Source: Chryseolinea lacunae (GTDB lineage Bacteria > Bacteroidota > Bacteroidia > Cytophagales > Cyclobacteriaceae). From it: a stretch of 64,000 nt of DNA. Positions 25,415-32,724 of this stretch are shown in pieces. Location of the stretch: NCBI RefSeq assembly GCF_016735595.1, contig NZ_JAERRB010000003.1:671401-735400 (forward strand). Direction: 5' to 3'. Numbering within the stretch: the first letter of the stretch is position 1; every line of letters begins with the position of its first letter. Below the pieces are notes generated by a model, which saw only the letters and a program-made list of their open reading frames with translations, made no database searches and was not told the DNA's origin. Both the position numbers and the translations under genes were made by a program.

Positions 25415-26626
25415 ATGACAGAAGCAGAAAAAAAATCAGCGCGTCAGAAGCTGAACATCAAGGAAGGCAACCGCGTCATCCTTAGCCTCGACGGCGGTGG
25501 CATGAGAGGAATTTTCACACTCCAGTTGCTAAAGAAACTGGAAGAACTTGCCGGTGGCCCCATTCACCAATGGTGCGATATGGTGGCGGGCACATCTACC
25601 GGCGCCATCATTGCCGGGTTGATTGCGTCCGGAAAAACGGCCGTGCAAATCGAAGAGCTCTATGTGCAACTGGTGTCGCGTGTTTTCACAAAGCGCGGCC
25701 TGCTGGCAAACCGGTTCTACAATCCACCCGCGTTCGATAAAAAGAACTACCGGCGATTGCTCAAGGAGATTGTGGGCAACAAAACGTTGGCGCAGCTGAA
25801 CACCGAAACAGGGCTCGACATGTTGTTCACTTCCAAAGATCTTGCGGCGGGCGAAGAAACATTTTTTACCTGCTTCAACAACAACGGTCAACGCGGCACC
25901 TATCGCGATGCGCTGCTGCGTGGCGTGCTGGAAGCCACCATGTCGGCACCCACTTACTTCTCACCGTTCGAAAGGTTTGTCGATGGTGGCACCACCACAT
26001 TCAATAATCCCTCTGGCGCGGCCGTGCTCGAAGCGCTGTATTATGACGGCAAAGAAAAGTATAAGACAGACCAGACCACGGTGTTCAGCTTTGGCACGGC
26101 TAGCCTCTATCGCTTCATCGATCCAAAAGAATCGGGCGAGCCCAAAGGACTGGATGCGTTGTTCTGGTTGAACTATGTGATGAACGAGTCATCGAAAGAC
26201 GCCAGCGAGATGCAAGTGGATATGTTGAGAAGTCACCTCATCAAGGATCTTGACTTCAGGCGTTTTCAGCTTTCGCTGGATGAAGAAGCGATCAAACGCC
26301 TTCCCGACAAAAACATCGGCCACGTGCCCGACGTAGAGGCCGACACCCTGCATCAATTGAAAAACGACGACCTGAAAAACATCGACATGGCCGACGTGTC
26401 GAAATTCTCGTTGATGAAAACCATTGGCGAGGCGGTATCGGAATATATTTGCCCACCCAGCGAAGCAGCGTTGCCCGAAGCGCAACGCCAGGGCAACTGG
26501 TTCAGAGGCGACTTGCTTGCCAAGTCCTCGAAACGTGGAGCGCTTGTTACCGCCCGAGGCGATATCGATGGCATCAAGGCACGTTTGTCGAGTGCAGAGT
26601 GGATCGATTCACAACCAACGGACTAA
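25415..26626 (+). CDS. Patatin-like phospholipase
   Basis: 403 residues from the ATG at 25415 (MTEAEKKSARQKLNIKEGNR). The oxyanion loop is DGGGMRGIFTLQLL (about residues 27-40), the nucleophile Ser is in VAGTSTGAII, and the catalytic Asp is in FVDGGTTTFNNPS. These are the three patatin blocks in the usual order. No signal peptide or membrane segment, so a cytoplasmic lipid acyl hydrolase. The C-terminal 130 residues are helical and charged (LDEEAIKRLPDKNIGHVPDV). It is a single-gene unit closed by a strong terminator. Confidence 0.9.
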   Translation: MTEAEKKSARQKLNIKEGNRVILSLDGGGMRGIFTLQLLKKLEELAGGPIHQWCDMVAGTSTGAIIAGLIASGKTAVQIEELYVQLVSRVFTKRGLLANRFYNPPAFDKKNYRRLLKEIVGNKTLAQLNTETGLDMLFTSKDLAAGEETFFTCFNNNGQRGTYRDALLRGVLEATMSAPTYFSPFERFVDGGTTTFNNPSGAAVLEALYYDGKEKYKTDQTTVFSFGTASLYRFIDPKESGEPKGLDALFWLNYVMNESSKDASEMQVDMLRSHLIKDLDFRRFQLSLDEEAIKRLPDKNIGHVPDVEADTLHQLKNDDLKNIDMADVSKFSLMKTIGEAVSEYICPPSEAALPEAQRQGNWFRGDLLAKSSKRGALVTARGDIDGIKARLSSAEWIDSQPTD

Positions 26627-26678
26627 AAAATTTGTGAACAGAAGGAATAGGGTCCCACAAAATAATTCCTGGATTGAT

Positions 26679-26722
26679 TCGGGCCCCGGTGCGAAAAGAG
26701 TGCACCGGGCCCGATTTTTTTT
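26679..26722 (+). terminator. Strong Rho-independent terminator after the patatin gene
   Basis: A GC-rich stem, TCGGGCCCCGGTGC pairing with GCACCGGGCCCGA (one bulged C), with loop GAAAAGAGT, and then a run of eight T. It lies 52 bases after the patatin stop and 30 bases before the next ABC gene. Confidence 0.88.
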
Positions 26723-26751
26723 CTTTAACTTGACCTGCATTATTTCCCTGA

Positions 26752-27480
26752 ATGGCCCCTTTGGTTTTAGAAGGCATATCGCACACCTACGCGCAGCAAC
26801 CCGCACTGCACAATGTGACCGTGGCCTTTCCCGGCAACAAGGTGACGGCCGTGTTGGGAAAAAGCGGCAGCGGAAAATCAACACTGCTGCAAGTGCTCAA
26901 CGGCATGATCCGCCCGGCGCAGGGCAAGGTTTTTTTTCTGAACCTACCTTTTGACTACGCAGCCGCCGACGCACTGCGTCTTCGGATGGGATATGTTATT
27001 CAGGGCGTGGGCTTGTTCCCCCACCTCACCGTTGAACGCAACATTCTGTTGGGCACGCGTCTTCAGAATTTGAGCGCACAGCAACCGGAAGCCCGAATGG
27101 ATTCGCTCATGACAAAAATGAACCTGCCGCTCGCGTACAAACAAAAGTATCCTTTCGAACTTTCGGGTGGCGAGCAACAGCGCGTGGGCATTTGCCGCGC
27201 CCTGCTCCACAACCCACCCGTGTTGCTGATGGACGAACCGCTGGGCGCGCTCGACGCCATTACGCGCGAAGACATTCAGCACGAAATTCTTCAACTGCAA
27301 AAAACCGAACAGCGCACCATCATCATCATCACACACAGCCCCCAGGAAGCCGCGGCCCTTGCCGATTATATTCTTGTGCTGGACGAAGGGCGTGTGTTGC
27401 AATTCGACACAAAAGAAAATGTGTTGCAACGGCCCGTCAACACGTTGGTGCAACGTCTCACGTCAACCCAAGCCAGCTGA
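26752..27480 (+). CDS. ABC transporter ATP-binding protein, OpuCA/ProV-like
   Basis: 242 residues. Walker A GKSGSGKSTLLQ, Q-loop YVIQGVGLFPHLTV, signature LSGGEQQRVGICRALLH, Walker B VLLMDEPLGALDAI, H-loop IIITHSPQEA. There is no CBS pair after the ATPase domain, unlike OpuAA/ProV, so it is of the short type. Its stop codon overlaps the start of the fused binding protein/permease. Most similar in layout to quaternary-amine importers. Confidence 0.9.
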   Translation: MAPLVLEGISHTYAQQPALHNVTVAFPGNKVTAVLGKSGSGKSTLLQVLNGMIRPAQGKVFFLNLPFDYAAADALRLRMGYVIQGVGLFPHLTVERNILLGTRLQNLSAQQPEARMDSLMTKMNLPLAYKQKYPFELSGGEQQRVGICRALLHNPPVLLMDEPLGALDAITREDIQHEILQLQKTEQRTIIIITHSPQEAAALADYILVLDEGRVLQFDTKENVLQRPVNTLVQRLTSTQAS

Positions 27481-28937
27481 AAAAGATCATTGTCATATTG
27501 CTCGTGTTGGTTTCTGCTTTTGCACAGGCGCAGAACGTGACCGTGGGCGCCAAGCATTTTACCGAAGGTTACATTCTTAGCGAAATCATGGCGCAACTGC
27601 TGGAGGCAAATGGTTTCACCGTCGATCGGAAATATAACCTCGGAGGCACCATGGTGTGCTACAAAGCATTGGAGCGTGGTGAGATTGATGTGTATCCGGA
27701 ATACACCGGTACACTCTCGTTTGAAATTTTGGCCGCCGCAAAAAATCTTTCGGTCAACGACATCAATGCACAACTGAAGACACAAAAACTGGCAATCGCC
27801 CAACCCTATGGTTTCAGCAACACCTATGCGCTGGTGGTTCCGGACAAGTGGTCGCGCGAAAAGGGCGTTAGGAACATTTCCGATCTGCAATCTCACCCCG
27901 AAGCAAAGATTGGTCTTAGCTATGAATTTCTGAAAAGACAGGACGGTTGGGAAAATCTGGCCAAGGCCTACACCCTGTTGCAAACACCGGTTGGCCTTGA
28001 ACACGGCCTGGCATACTCGGCCCTTGTTGAAAACAAAATCGAAGTGACCGACGCCTACTCCACCGACGGCGAAATTGTGAAGCATCACCTCGTTGTGCTC
28101 AACGACGATCAGAAATTTTTTCCGGACTACCTCGCCACATCGTTCTTTCGCGAGGACCTTGATCCGAAAGCACAAAAAGTTTTGGAAGCCCTAACAGAAA
28201 CCATTACGCCTTCAGAAATGCAGGCCATGAATGCCGCGGTGTTGTTTGAGAAAAAGAATTTTCAACAAGTGGCCGCAGGTTTTCTGAAGGATAAAAAATT
28301 GGTGAACGATGCAGCGGCCGAGAACACATCAATCGTTCCGGACTTGCTGGTGAAAACGGGCGTGCATTTGCGGCTCACATTCATTTCGCTTTTGCTGGCA
28401 ATGTTGGTGGCCATTCCGTTGGGCATTGTGTTGTATTGGAACCCTGTGCCGGCGCGCTATGTGTTGTATGCCGTAGGGTTGTTGCAAACCATTCCGTCCA
28501 TTGCCTTGCTGGCGATATTCATTCCGCTCACGGGCATCGGCGAGGTGCCCGCGGTTGCTGCGTTGTTCCTCTATGCGTTGTTGCCGATGGTCAGAAATAC
28601 TTACACCGGCTTGCAAGGCATCGACCCCGTGCTGAAGAAAGTGGCTGTGGGCATGGGCATGAACAAAACCCAACGCATGAAAATGTTGGAGTTGCCTTTG
28701 GCGATGCCGTTCATTTTGTCGGGCATCCGCACGGCCGCCGTCATCAGCGTGGGCACAGCAACGCTCGCGGCATTTATTGGAGCAGGAGGATTGGGCGAAT
28801 ATATTGTGACCGGTCTTGCACTTAACAACACATCACTCATCTTGCGCGGCGCCATTCCGGCGGCTGTGCTGGCCATCGCCATTGAAATGCTGTTTGAAGT
28901 AATTGAACAGATCGCGAAGCCAAAATACTTAAAATGA
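27477..28937 (+). CDS. Glycine-betaine-type ABC transporter: binding protein fused to permease
   Basis: 486 residues if started at CTG 27477, where the frame reads (M)KKIIVILLVLVSAFAQAQNV, a good signal peptide. No ATG, GTG or TTG lies at a sensible distance in this frame; the only ATG is inside the ATPase gene (27192). Residues about 20-285 are an OpuAC-type binding domain (VGAKHFTEGYILSEIMAQLL, YPEYTGTLSFEIL, VTDAYSTDGEIVKHHLVVL). Residues about 300-486 are a permease with the EAA region MGMNKTQRMKMLELPLAMPF and IGAGGLGEYI. The order binding-then-permease is the reverse of OpuF/EgtU-type fusions, where the permease comes first. Substrate may be betaine, choline or a related compound. Confidence 0.82.
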   Translation: MKKIIVILLVLVSAFAQAQNVTVGAKHFTEGYILSEIMAQLLEANGFTVDRKYNLGGTMVCYKALERGEIDVYPEYTGTLSFEILAAAKNLSVNDINAQLKTQKLAIAQPYGFSNTYALVVPDKWSREKGVRNISDLQSHPEAKIGLSYEFLKRQDGWENLAKAYTLLQTPVGLEHGLAYSALVENKIEVTDAYSTDGEIVKHHLVVLNDDQKFFPDYLATSFFREDLDPKAQKVLEALTETITPSEMQAMNAAVLFEKKNFQQVAAGFLKDKKLVNDAAAENTSIVPDLLVKTGVHLRLTFISLLLAMLVAIPLGIVLYWNPVPARYVLYAVGLLQTIPSIALLAIFIPLTGIGEVPAVAALFLYALLPMVRNTYTGLQGIDPVLKKVAVGMGMNKTQRMKMLELPLAMPFILSGIRTAAVISVGTATLAAFIGAGGLGEYIVTGLALNNTSLILRGAIPAAVLAIAIEMLFEVIEQIAKPKYLK

Positions 28938-29019
28938 TTTCAAACGCTTTCGCGGATCGGCACATCGAGCATTGAAAACTGCGCATTTGAAAATCAACGA
29001 TTCATGGAATTTCCGGCGT

Positions 29020-29307
29020 TCAATACTCAACCATTTCCTCGTCCTCATAGCACCATGCCCAGCGTTCGCCGGGCTCGGCCGAGATGGTCACGGGGTGACC
29101 GGCATCTTTGGCATGCCGCGATGCATGACGGTTTGGCGAAGAGTCGCAGCACAATGTGGCGCCACACGTTTGACAGGTGCGCAAGTGCAGCCATCGGCCA
29201 CCAGCCTTCACACACTCTTCGCATTCGTGTTTTTGAGGCTTCTTGATTTCTTTCCAGTTTTCGAGGTGAACACACAGTTGAGGTTCATCCATTTCCGACT
29301 TGCTCAT
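29020..29307 (-). CDS. UBP-type zinc finger protein
   Basis: 95 residues and almost entirely a zf-UBP domain: cysteines and histidines in LCVHLENW, HECEECVKAGGRWLHLRTC, QTCGATLCCDSSPNRHASRH and AKDAGHPV are spaced as in bacterial copies of this finger. In eukaryotes the domain binds the ubiquitin C terminus; in bacteria the role is not established and it may bind a C-terminal tail or thiol. It follows the REC/thioredoxin-reductase-like gene by 27 bases on the same strand and is probably its partner. Confidence 0.87.
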   Translation of the reverse strand: MSKSEMDEPQLCVHLENWKEIKKPQKHECEECVKAGGRWLHLRTCQTCGATLCCDSSPNRHASRHAKDAGHPVTISAEPGERWAWCYEDEEMVEY

Positions 29308-29334
29308 GGGCTATAGTTTTGGTGTGTTTCGATT

Positions 29335-30996
29335 CTAATTTTCGGCCAGGTATTCGTGCACAAACTTTATGGCCATAGCCCCTTCGCCTACTGCCGACGC
29401 CACACGGTTCATGGCACCCGAGCGCACATCGCCGGCGGCAAACACACCGGGGCAACAGGTCTCGAGAAGATAGGGCTCGCGGTTCAGCTTCCACGTTTTT
29501 TTGAACGACTCGTACTTCAACAATTCACGGCCCGTTTCCAAAAATCCTTTGTCGTCTTTAATGATGTTGAGCTTGATCCAATCGGTGACAGGTTTTGCGC
29601 CAATAAAAATGAACAACGCACCCGCTTCAACCTTGCTCACATTTCCGGTCTCTATATTTTTGAGGTCGATGGCGTCGAGATTTCCTTCACCATACGTTCG
29701 GCTCACCACAGTGTCGGAGATGATTTTGATGTTTGGCGTGGCCTTGATCTGATCGATGAGATATTGCGACATGGTGGACGACAAATCTTTTTTACGAATC
29801 ACGATGAACACGTTGCACGCATAGTGCGCAAGGTACATCGCGCCTTGACCTGCCGAGTTTCCACCGCCCACAACATACACATCTTTGTCGCGACAGGCAT
29901 GGGCTTCGGTGGTGGCGGCGCCATAATATACTCCAGCACCTGTGAATCGCTCCACGTCCACCGCATCCAGTTGCCGATAGTCAACGCCGGTGGTGATGAT
30001 GATGCTCCGCGAGTTCATGGTGGTGCCGTCGTGAAGCGTGATAATTTTGTAATCGTCTTTGATGGCAATGTCGACTACTTCGGTTGGCGACAAAAATTCT
30101 ACACCAAAGCGTGTGACCTGCGAGATGGCTCGACGCGAAAGTTCGGAACCGCTGAGGCCGTTGGGAAAGCCTAGATAGTTTTCGATGCGCGAGCTGGTGC
30201 CAGCTTGTCCGCCCGGAGCGCGCTTTTCCACAAGTGCCGTGTTCAACCCTTCGCTGCCCCCATACACCGACGCGGCAAGGCCAGACGGACCCGCACCAAT
30301 AATCGTGACATCATACATGGTCTTCGAAGCCTTGGAGCGCATACCGGTTTTTTCGCCCACTTCGCGAATGTCGGGGTTCACCAGAAAGGAACCGTCTTCA
30401 AAAAAAACGGCGGGCAGATTTTTCACGTCAATGGCGTTGACCTGCACAAGATCTTTCGCCGTTTCGTTCGATTCCACATCCAACCATTGATAGGGAATGA
30501 GATTGCCGCTGAGAAAGTCTTTCACCTCGTGCGACCGTGGCGACCATTGATACCCCACGATGCGGATGCCTTGAAAAGTAGGAACATGCCGACTCTGCCA
30601 TTCTTCGAGCTGATCGTTGAGGATGGGAAACAGTTTTTCTTCGGGCGGGTCCCACGGCTTCATCAAATAGTAGTCGAGCTGCACATCGTTGATGGCACGG
30701 ATGGCGGCTTCGGTGTCGGAGTAGGCCGTGAGCAATATGCGACGGGCATCGGGAAATAGTTCTTTTGCTTTCTTAAGGAAGTCAACACCCAGCATTTCGG
30801 GCATGCGCTGGTCGGAAAGAAAGAGCGCGATGGTTTCATTCTTGTTTTTCAAATCAACAAGCGATTCCAGTGCTTCGTTGGCAGAGGCGGTGCTCATGAG
30901 TCGATAATCTTTTCCATACACACCACGCAAGTCGCGCACCACCGCGCGCAAAACTTGCAGATCGTCGTCGACTACAAACAGTATTGGTTTTTTCAT
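29335..30996 (-). CDS. Response-regulator receiver fused to thioredoxin-reductase-like FAD oxidoreductase
   Basis: 553 residues in three parts. A receiver domain (about 1-125) has FVVDDDLQVLRAV and the phospho-Asp region LFLSDQRMPEMLGV. A short thioredoxin/GST-like region (about 145-220) contains IVGYQWSPRSHEVKDFL. A two-dinucleotide flavoprotein follows, with FAD site IIGAGPSGLAASVYG (about 233-247) and NADPH site VYVVGGGNSAGQGAMYLA. The usual redox CxxC of thioredoxin reductase is absent: that stretch reads YYGAATTEAHAC. So it is probably not a thioredoxin reductase. The receiver suggests control by phosphorylation, likely from the kinase encoded just upstream (31039). Confidence 0.88.
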   Translation of the reverse strand: MKKPILFVVDDDLQVLRAVVRDLRGVYGKDYRLMSTASANEALESLVDLKNKNETIALFLSDQRMPEMLGVDFLKKAKELFPDARRILLTAYSDTEAAIRAINDVQLDYYLMKPWDPPEEKLFPILNDQLEEWQSRHVPTFQGIRIVGYQWSPRSHEVKDFLSGNLIPYQWLDVESNETAKDLVQVNAIDVKNLPAVFFEDGSFLVNPDIREVGEKTGMRSKASKTMYDVTIIGAGPSGLAASVYGGSEGLNTALVEKRAPGGQAGTSSRIENYLGFPNGLSGSELSRRAISQVTRFGVEFLSPTEVVDIAIKDDYKIITLHDGTTMNSRSIIITTGVDYRQLDAVDVERFTGAGVYYGAATTEAHACRDKDVYVVGGGNSAGQGAMYLAHYACNVFIVIRKKDLSSTMSQYLIDQIKATPNIKIISDTVVSRTYGEGNLDAIDLKNIETGNVSKVEAGALFIFIGAKPVTDWIKLNIIKDDKGFLETGRELLKYESFKKTWKLNREPYLLETCCPGVFAAGDVRSGAMNRVASAVGEGAMAIKFVHEYLAEN

Positions 30997-31038
30997 GGGC
31001 TCTACTAAAAATACTTTGGGTATATGCGTTACTATATT

Positions 31039-32439
31039 TTATCCAATCGGGAAGCAAACTTCAAACGAAGTGCGCCCCGGTTCTGATTTCAATTTCACAT
31101 CGCCTTTGTGACGGTGAATAATTTGCCGCACCATTTCCAGTCCCAGGCCGGTTCCTTTGCCAATGGCCTTGGTGGTGTAGAAGGCGTCGAATATTTTGTC
31201 CTGAATTTCTTTTGGAACACCGGGTCCGTTGTCGGTGATGGTGACCACAATAAATTCGCGATCGACCTCCGTTTGAATTTCGATCTTGCCATCTTCTTGT
31301 CCTTCGAGGGCATCCAGCGCATTGTCGATGATGTTCATCCACACTTGGTTCATGGAGCTCACGTATATTTTTGCTTTCGGCAACACGTCGGCAAATTTGC
31401 AAACCAGTTGCACGCGGTTTTTTTTGAACTTGTGGTTCAACACCATCACGGTGCTTTTGATGCCTTCGTGAACATCTGCCGGTTCTTTTTCGGGCGCCTG
31501 GTCCATGTGGGTGTAGCTTTTGATGGAGCTCACCAGGTTGTTGATGCGCCGCGAGGCTTCTTCAATTTCGTGAACCAGTCGTTCGGTGGTGAGCACCTGG
31601 TGAAGCCAGTTGATCACGGCGTTCTTGTCTTCGGGTCGCAGAATAGTTCCCAGTTTTTCGAAATCATCGAGCGTAAAGCCAAAGTCCGAAAACGTTTCGG
31701 TCATCAAATACGCGTCTTCAATGCCGTTGTCCTCAAGCCAGGCCAGTAGCGCGTCTTCTTTCTCGGTCTTGCTCGACAGACTCAGCAACGCCTGGGGTGA
31801 ATTTATTTTTGCGACCACGAGGTCATTCACCGTGTCCACAATCTCGTCGGTTGCCTTTATTTTGATGACGCCCTTAAAATGCTTGGGCAGGTTCGACAAA
31901 TGTTTTTTTAATTCCTGTGCGCCGCGCACCACAGCGGCCGAGGGATTGTTGAGTTCGTGTGCCAGACCCGCGGAGAGTTTTCCCAGCGCCACCATTTTGT
32001 CGTTTTGTTGTTGCACACGCGTGAACTCGCGCACGCGGTCGGTCATGGCATGCACCAGCACTTCGGTCAGCCCATAGTGGTCACGCACCAATTCCTGAAA
32101 ATGACGCGAGTGAAGTTGAAACGAAACGGTCACGCCCCGCGCAATGCCATGGCCCGCGGCACCCTTCATGCGACTATAGGGCAGACGGCCGGTCATCTCA
32201 TAGGGCTCCATCACATCGTAGAATTGAAGACTGCCGTTTTGTTCCAGATAGAAGTCGACTGCACCTTTAAACAAAATGCGCAGTTCCTCCATGGGATCTC
32301 CCGCCTTGAAAATTTTTGTGCCGTCGGCATATTCTTCGGTTGCTCCCCGCTCAGCCAACCACATCAAATCTCCCGGAGGCAGGTTCTTAAACTCCGGTAC
32401 CATTTTTAATTGACTGAAAATCTCCTCTTTCGTTAGCAT
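31039..32439 (-). CDS. Histidine kinase with N-terminal cyclic-nucleotide-binding-like domain
   Basis: 466 residues, no membrane segment. Residues about 5-125 form a cNMP-binding/CRP-like domain (MVPEFKNLPPGDLMWLAERG, FKAGDPMEELRILFKGAVD). The phospho-His is in KLSAGLAHELNNPSAAVVRG (about 165). A long helical insert precedes the ATPase domain, whose motifs are MNIIDNALDALEG, ITDNGPGVPKEI and GKGTGLGLEMVRQIIHRHKG. As the first gene of a three-gene set (kinase, receiver-flavoprotein, zf-UBP) it should phosphorylate the receiver of the flavoprotein 42 bases downstream. Confidence 0.88.
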   Translation of the reverse strand: MLTKEEIFSQLKMVPEFKNLPPGDLMWLAERGATEEYADGTKIFKAGDPMEELRILFKGAVDFYLEQNGSLQFYDVMEPYEMTGRLPYSRMKGAAGHGIARGVTVSFQLHSRHFQELVRDHYGLTEVLVHAMTDRVREFTRVQQQNDKMVALGKLSAGLAHELNNPSAAVVRGAQELKKHLSNLPKHFKGVIKIKATDEIVDTVNDLVVAKINSPQALLSLSSKTEKEDALLAWLEDNGIEDAYLMTETFSDFGFTLDDFEKLGTILRPEDKNAVINWLHQVLTTERLVHEIEEASRRINNLVSSIKSYTHMDQAPEKEPADVHEGIKSTVMVLNHKFKKNRVQLVCKFADVLPKAKIYVSSMNQVWMNIIDNALDALEGQEDGKIEIQTEVDREFIVVTITDNGPGVPKEIQDKIFDAFYTTKAIGKGTGLGLEMVRQIIHRHKGDVKLKSEPGRTSFEVCFPIG

Positions 32440-32724
32440 AGACCTGAAGACGTTTGGGAACAGACGGAAAATAATGAAGAGCCCAATTTAGCTAAGTATT
32501 TCAAGATTATAGCACGCAAACGGTTAACTGCATTCGCGCCCGTTTCAGTAACCGTGTTTTATACATCAACTAAAATAAATGAACCATTTACGCGGGCCGA
32601 TAGCGATTGCAGTAAACAACGCGCTTTTGAATACCGCAGGATTTGTCGGAAAAAAGTCATACTGTGAAGCCGCCGCCGCCTTTTGTCTTAAGGTGGGCGG
32701 CGTCATGAATGGAGGAGTCTTCGG
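32440..32724. other. Intergenic region, 285 bases
   Basis: Upstream of the kinase gene and downstream of the FAD/Fe-S gene, both on the minus strand. It should carry the kinase promoter. Open frames here have no supported features and I see no hairpin with a T-run. Confidence 0.4.

Noticed and set aside
25415-26626. Patatin as a CBASS effector (CapV)
   Set aside because: No cyclic-dinucleotide synthase, Cap2/Cap3 or other CBASS gene is nearby, and the gene is a single unit with its own terminator.
27192-27476. Upstream in-frame ATG as the start of the binding-protein/permease fusion
   Set aside because: It lies inside the ATPase gene and would put about 95 Arg/His-rich residues ahead of a good signal peptide.
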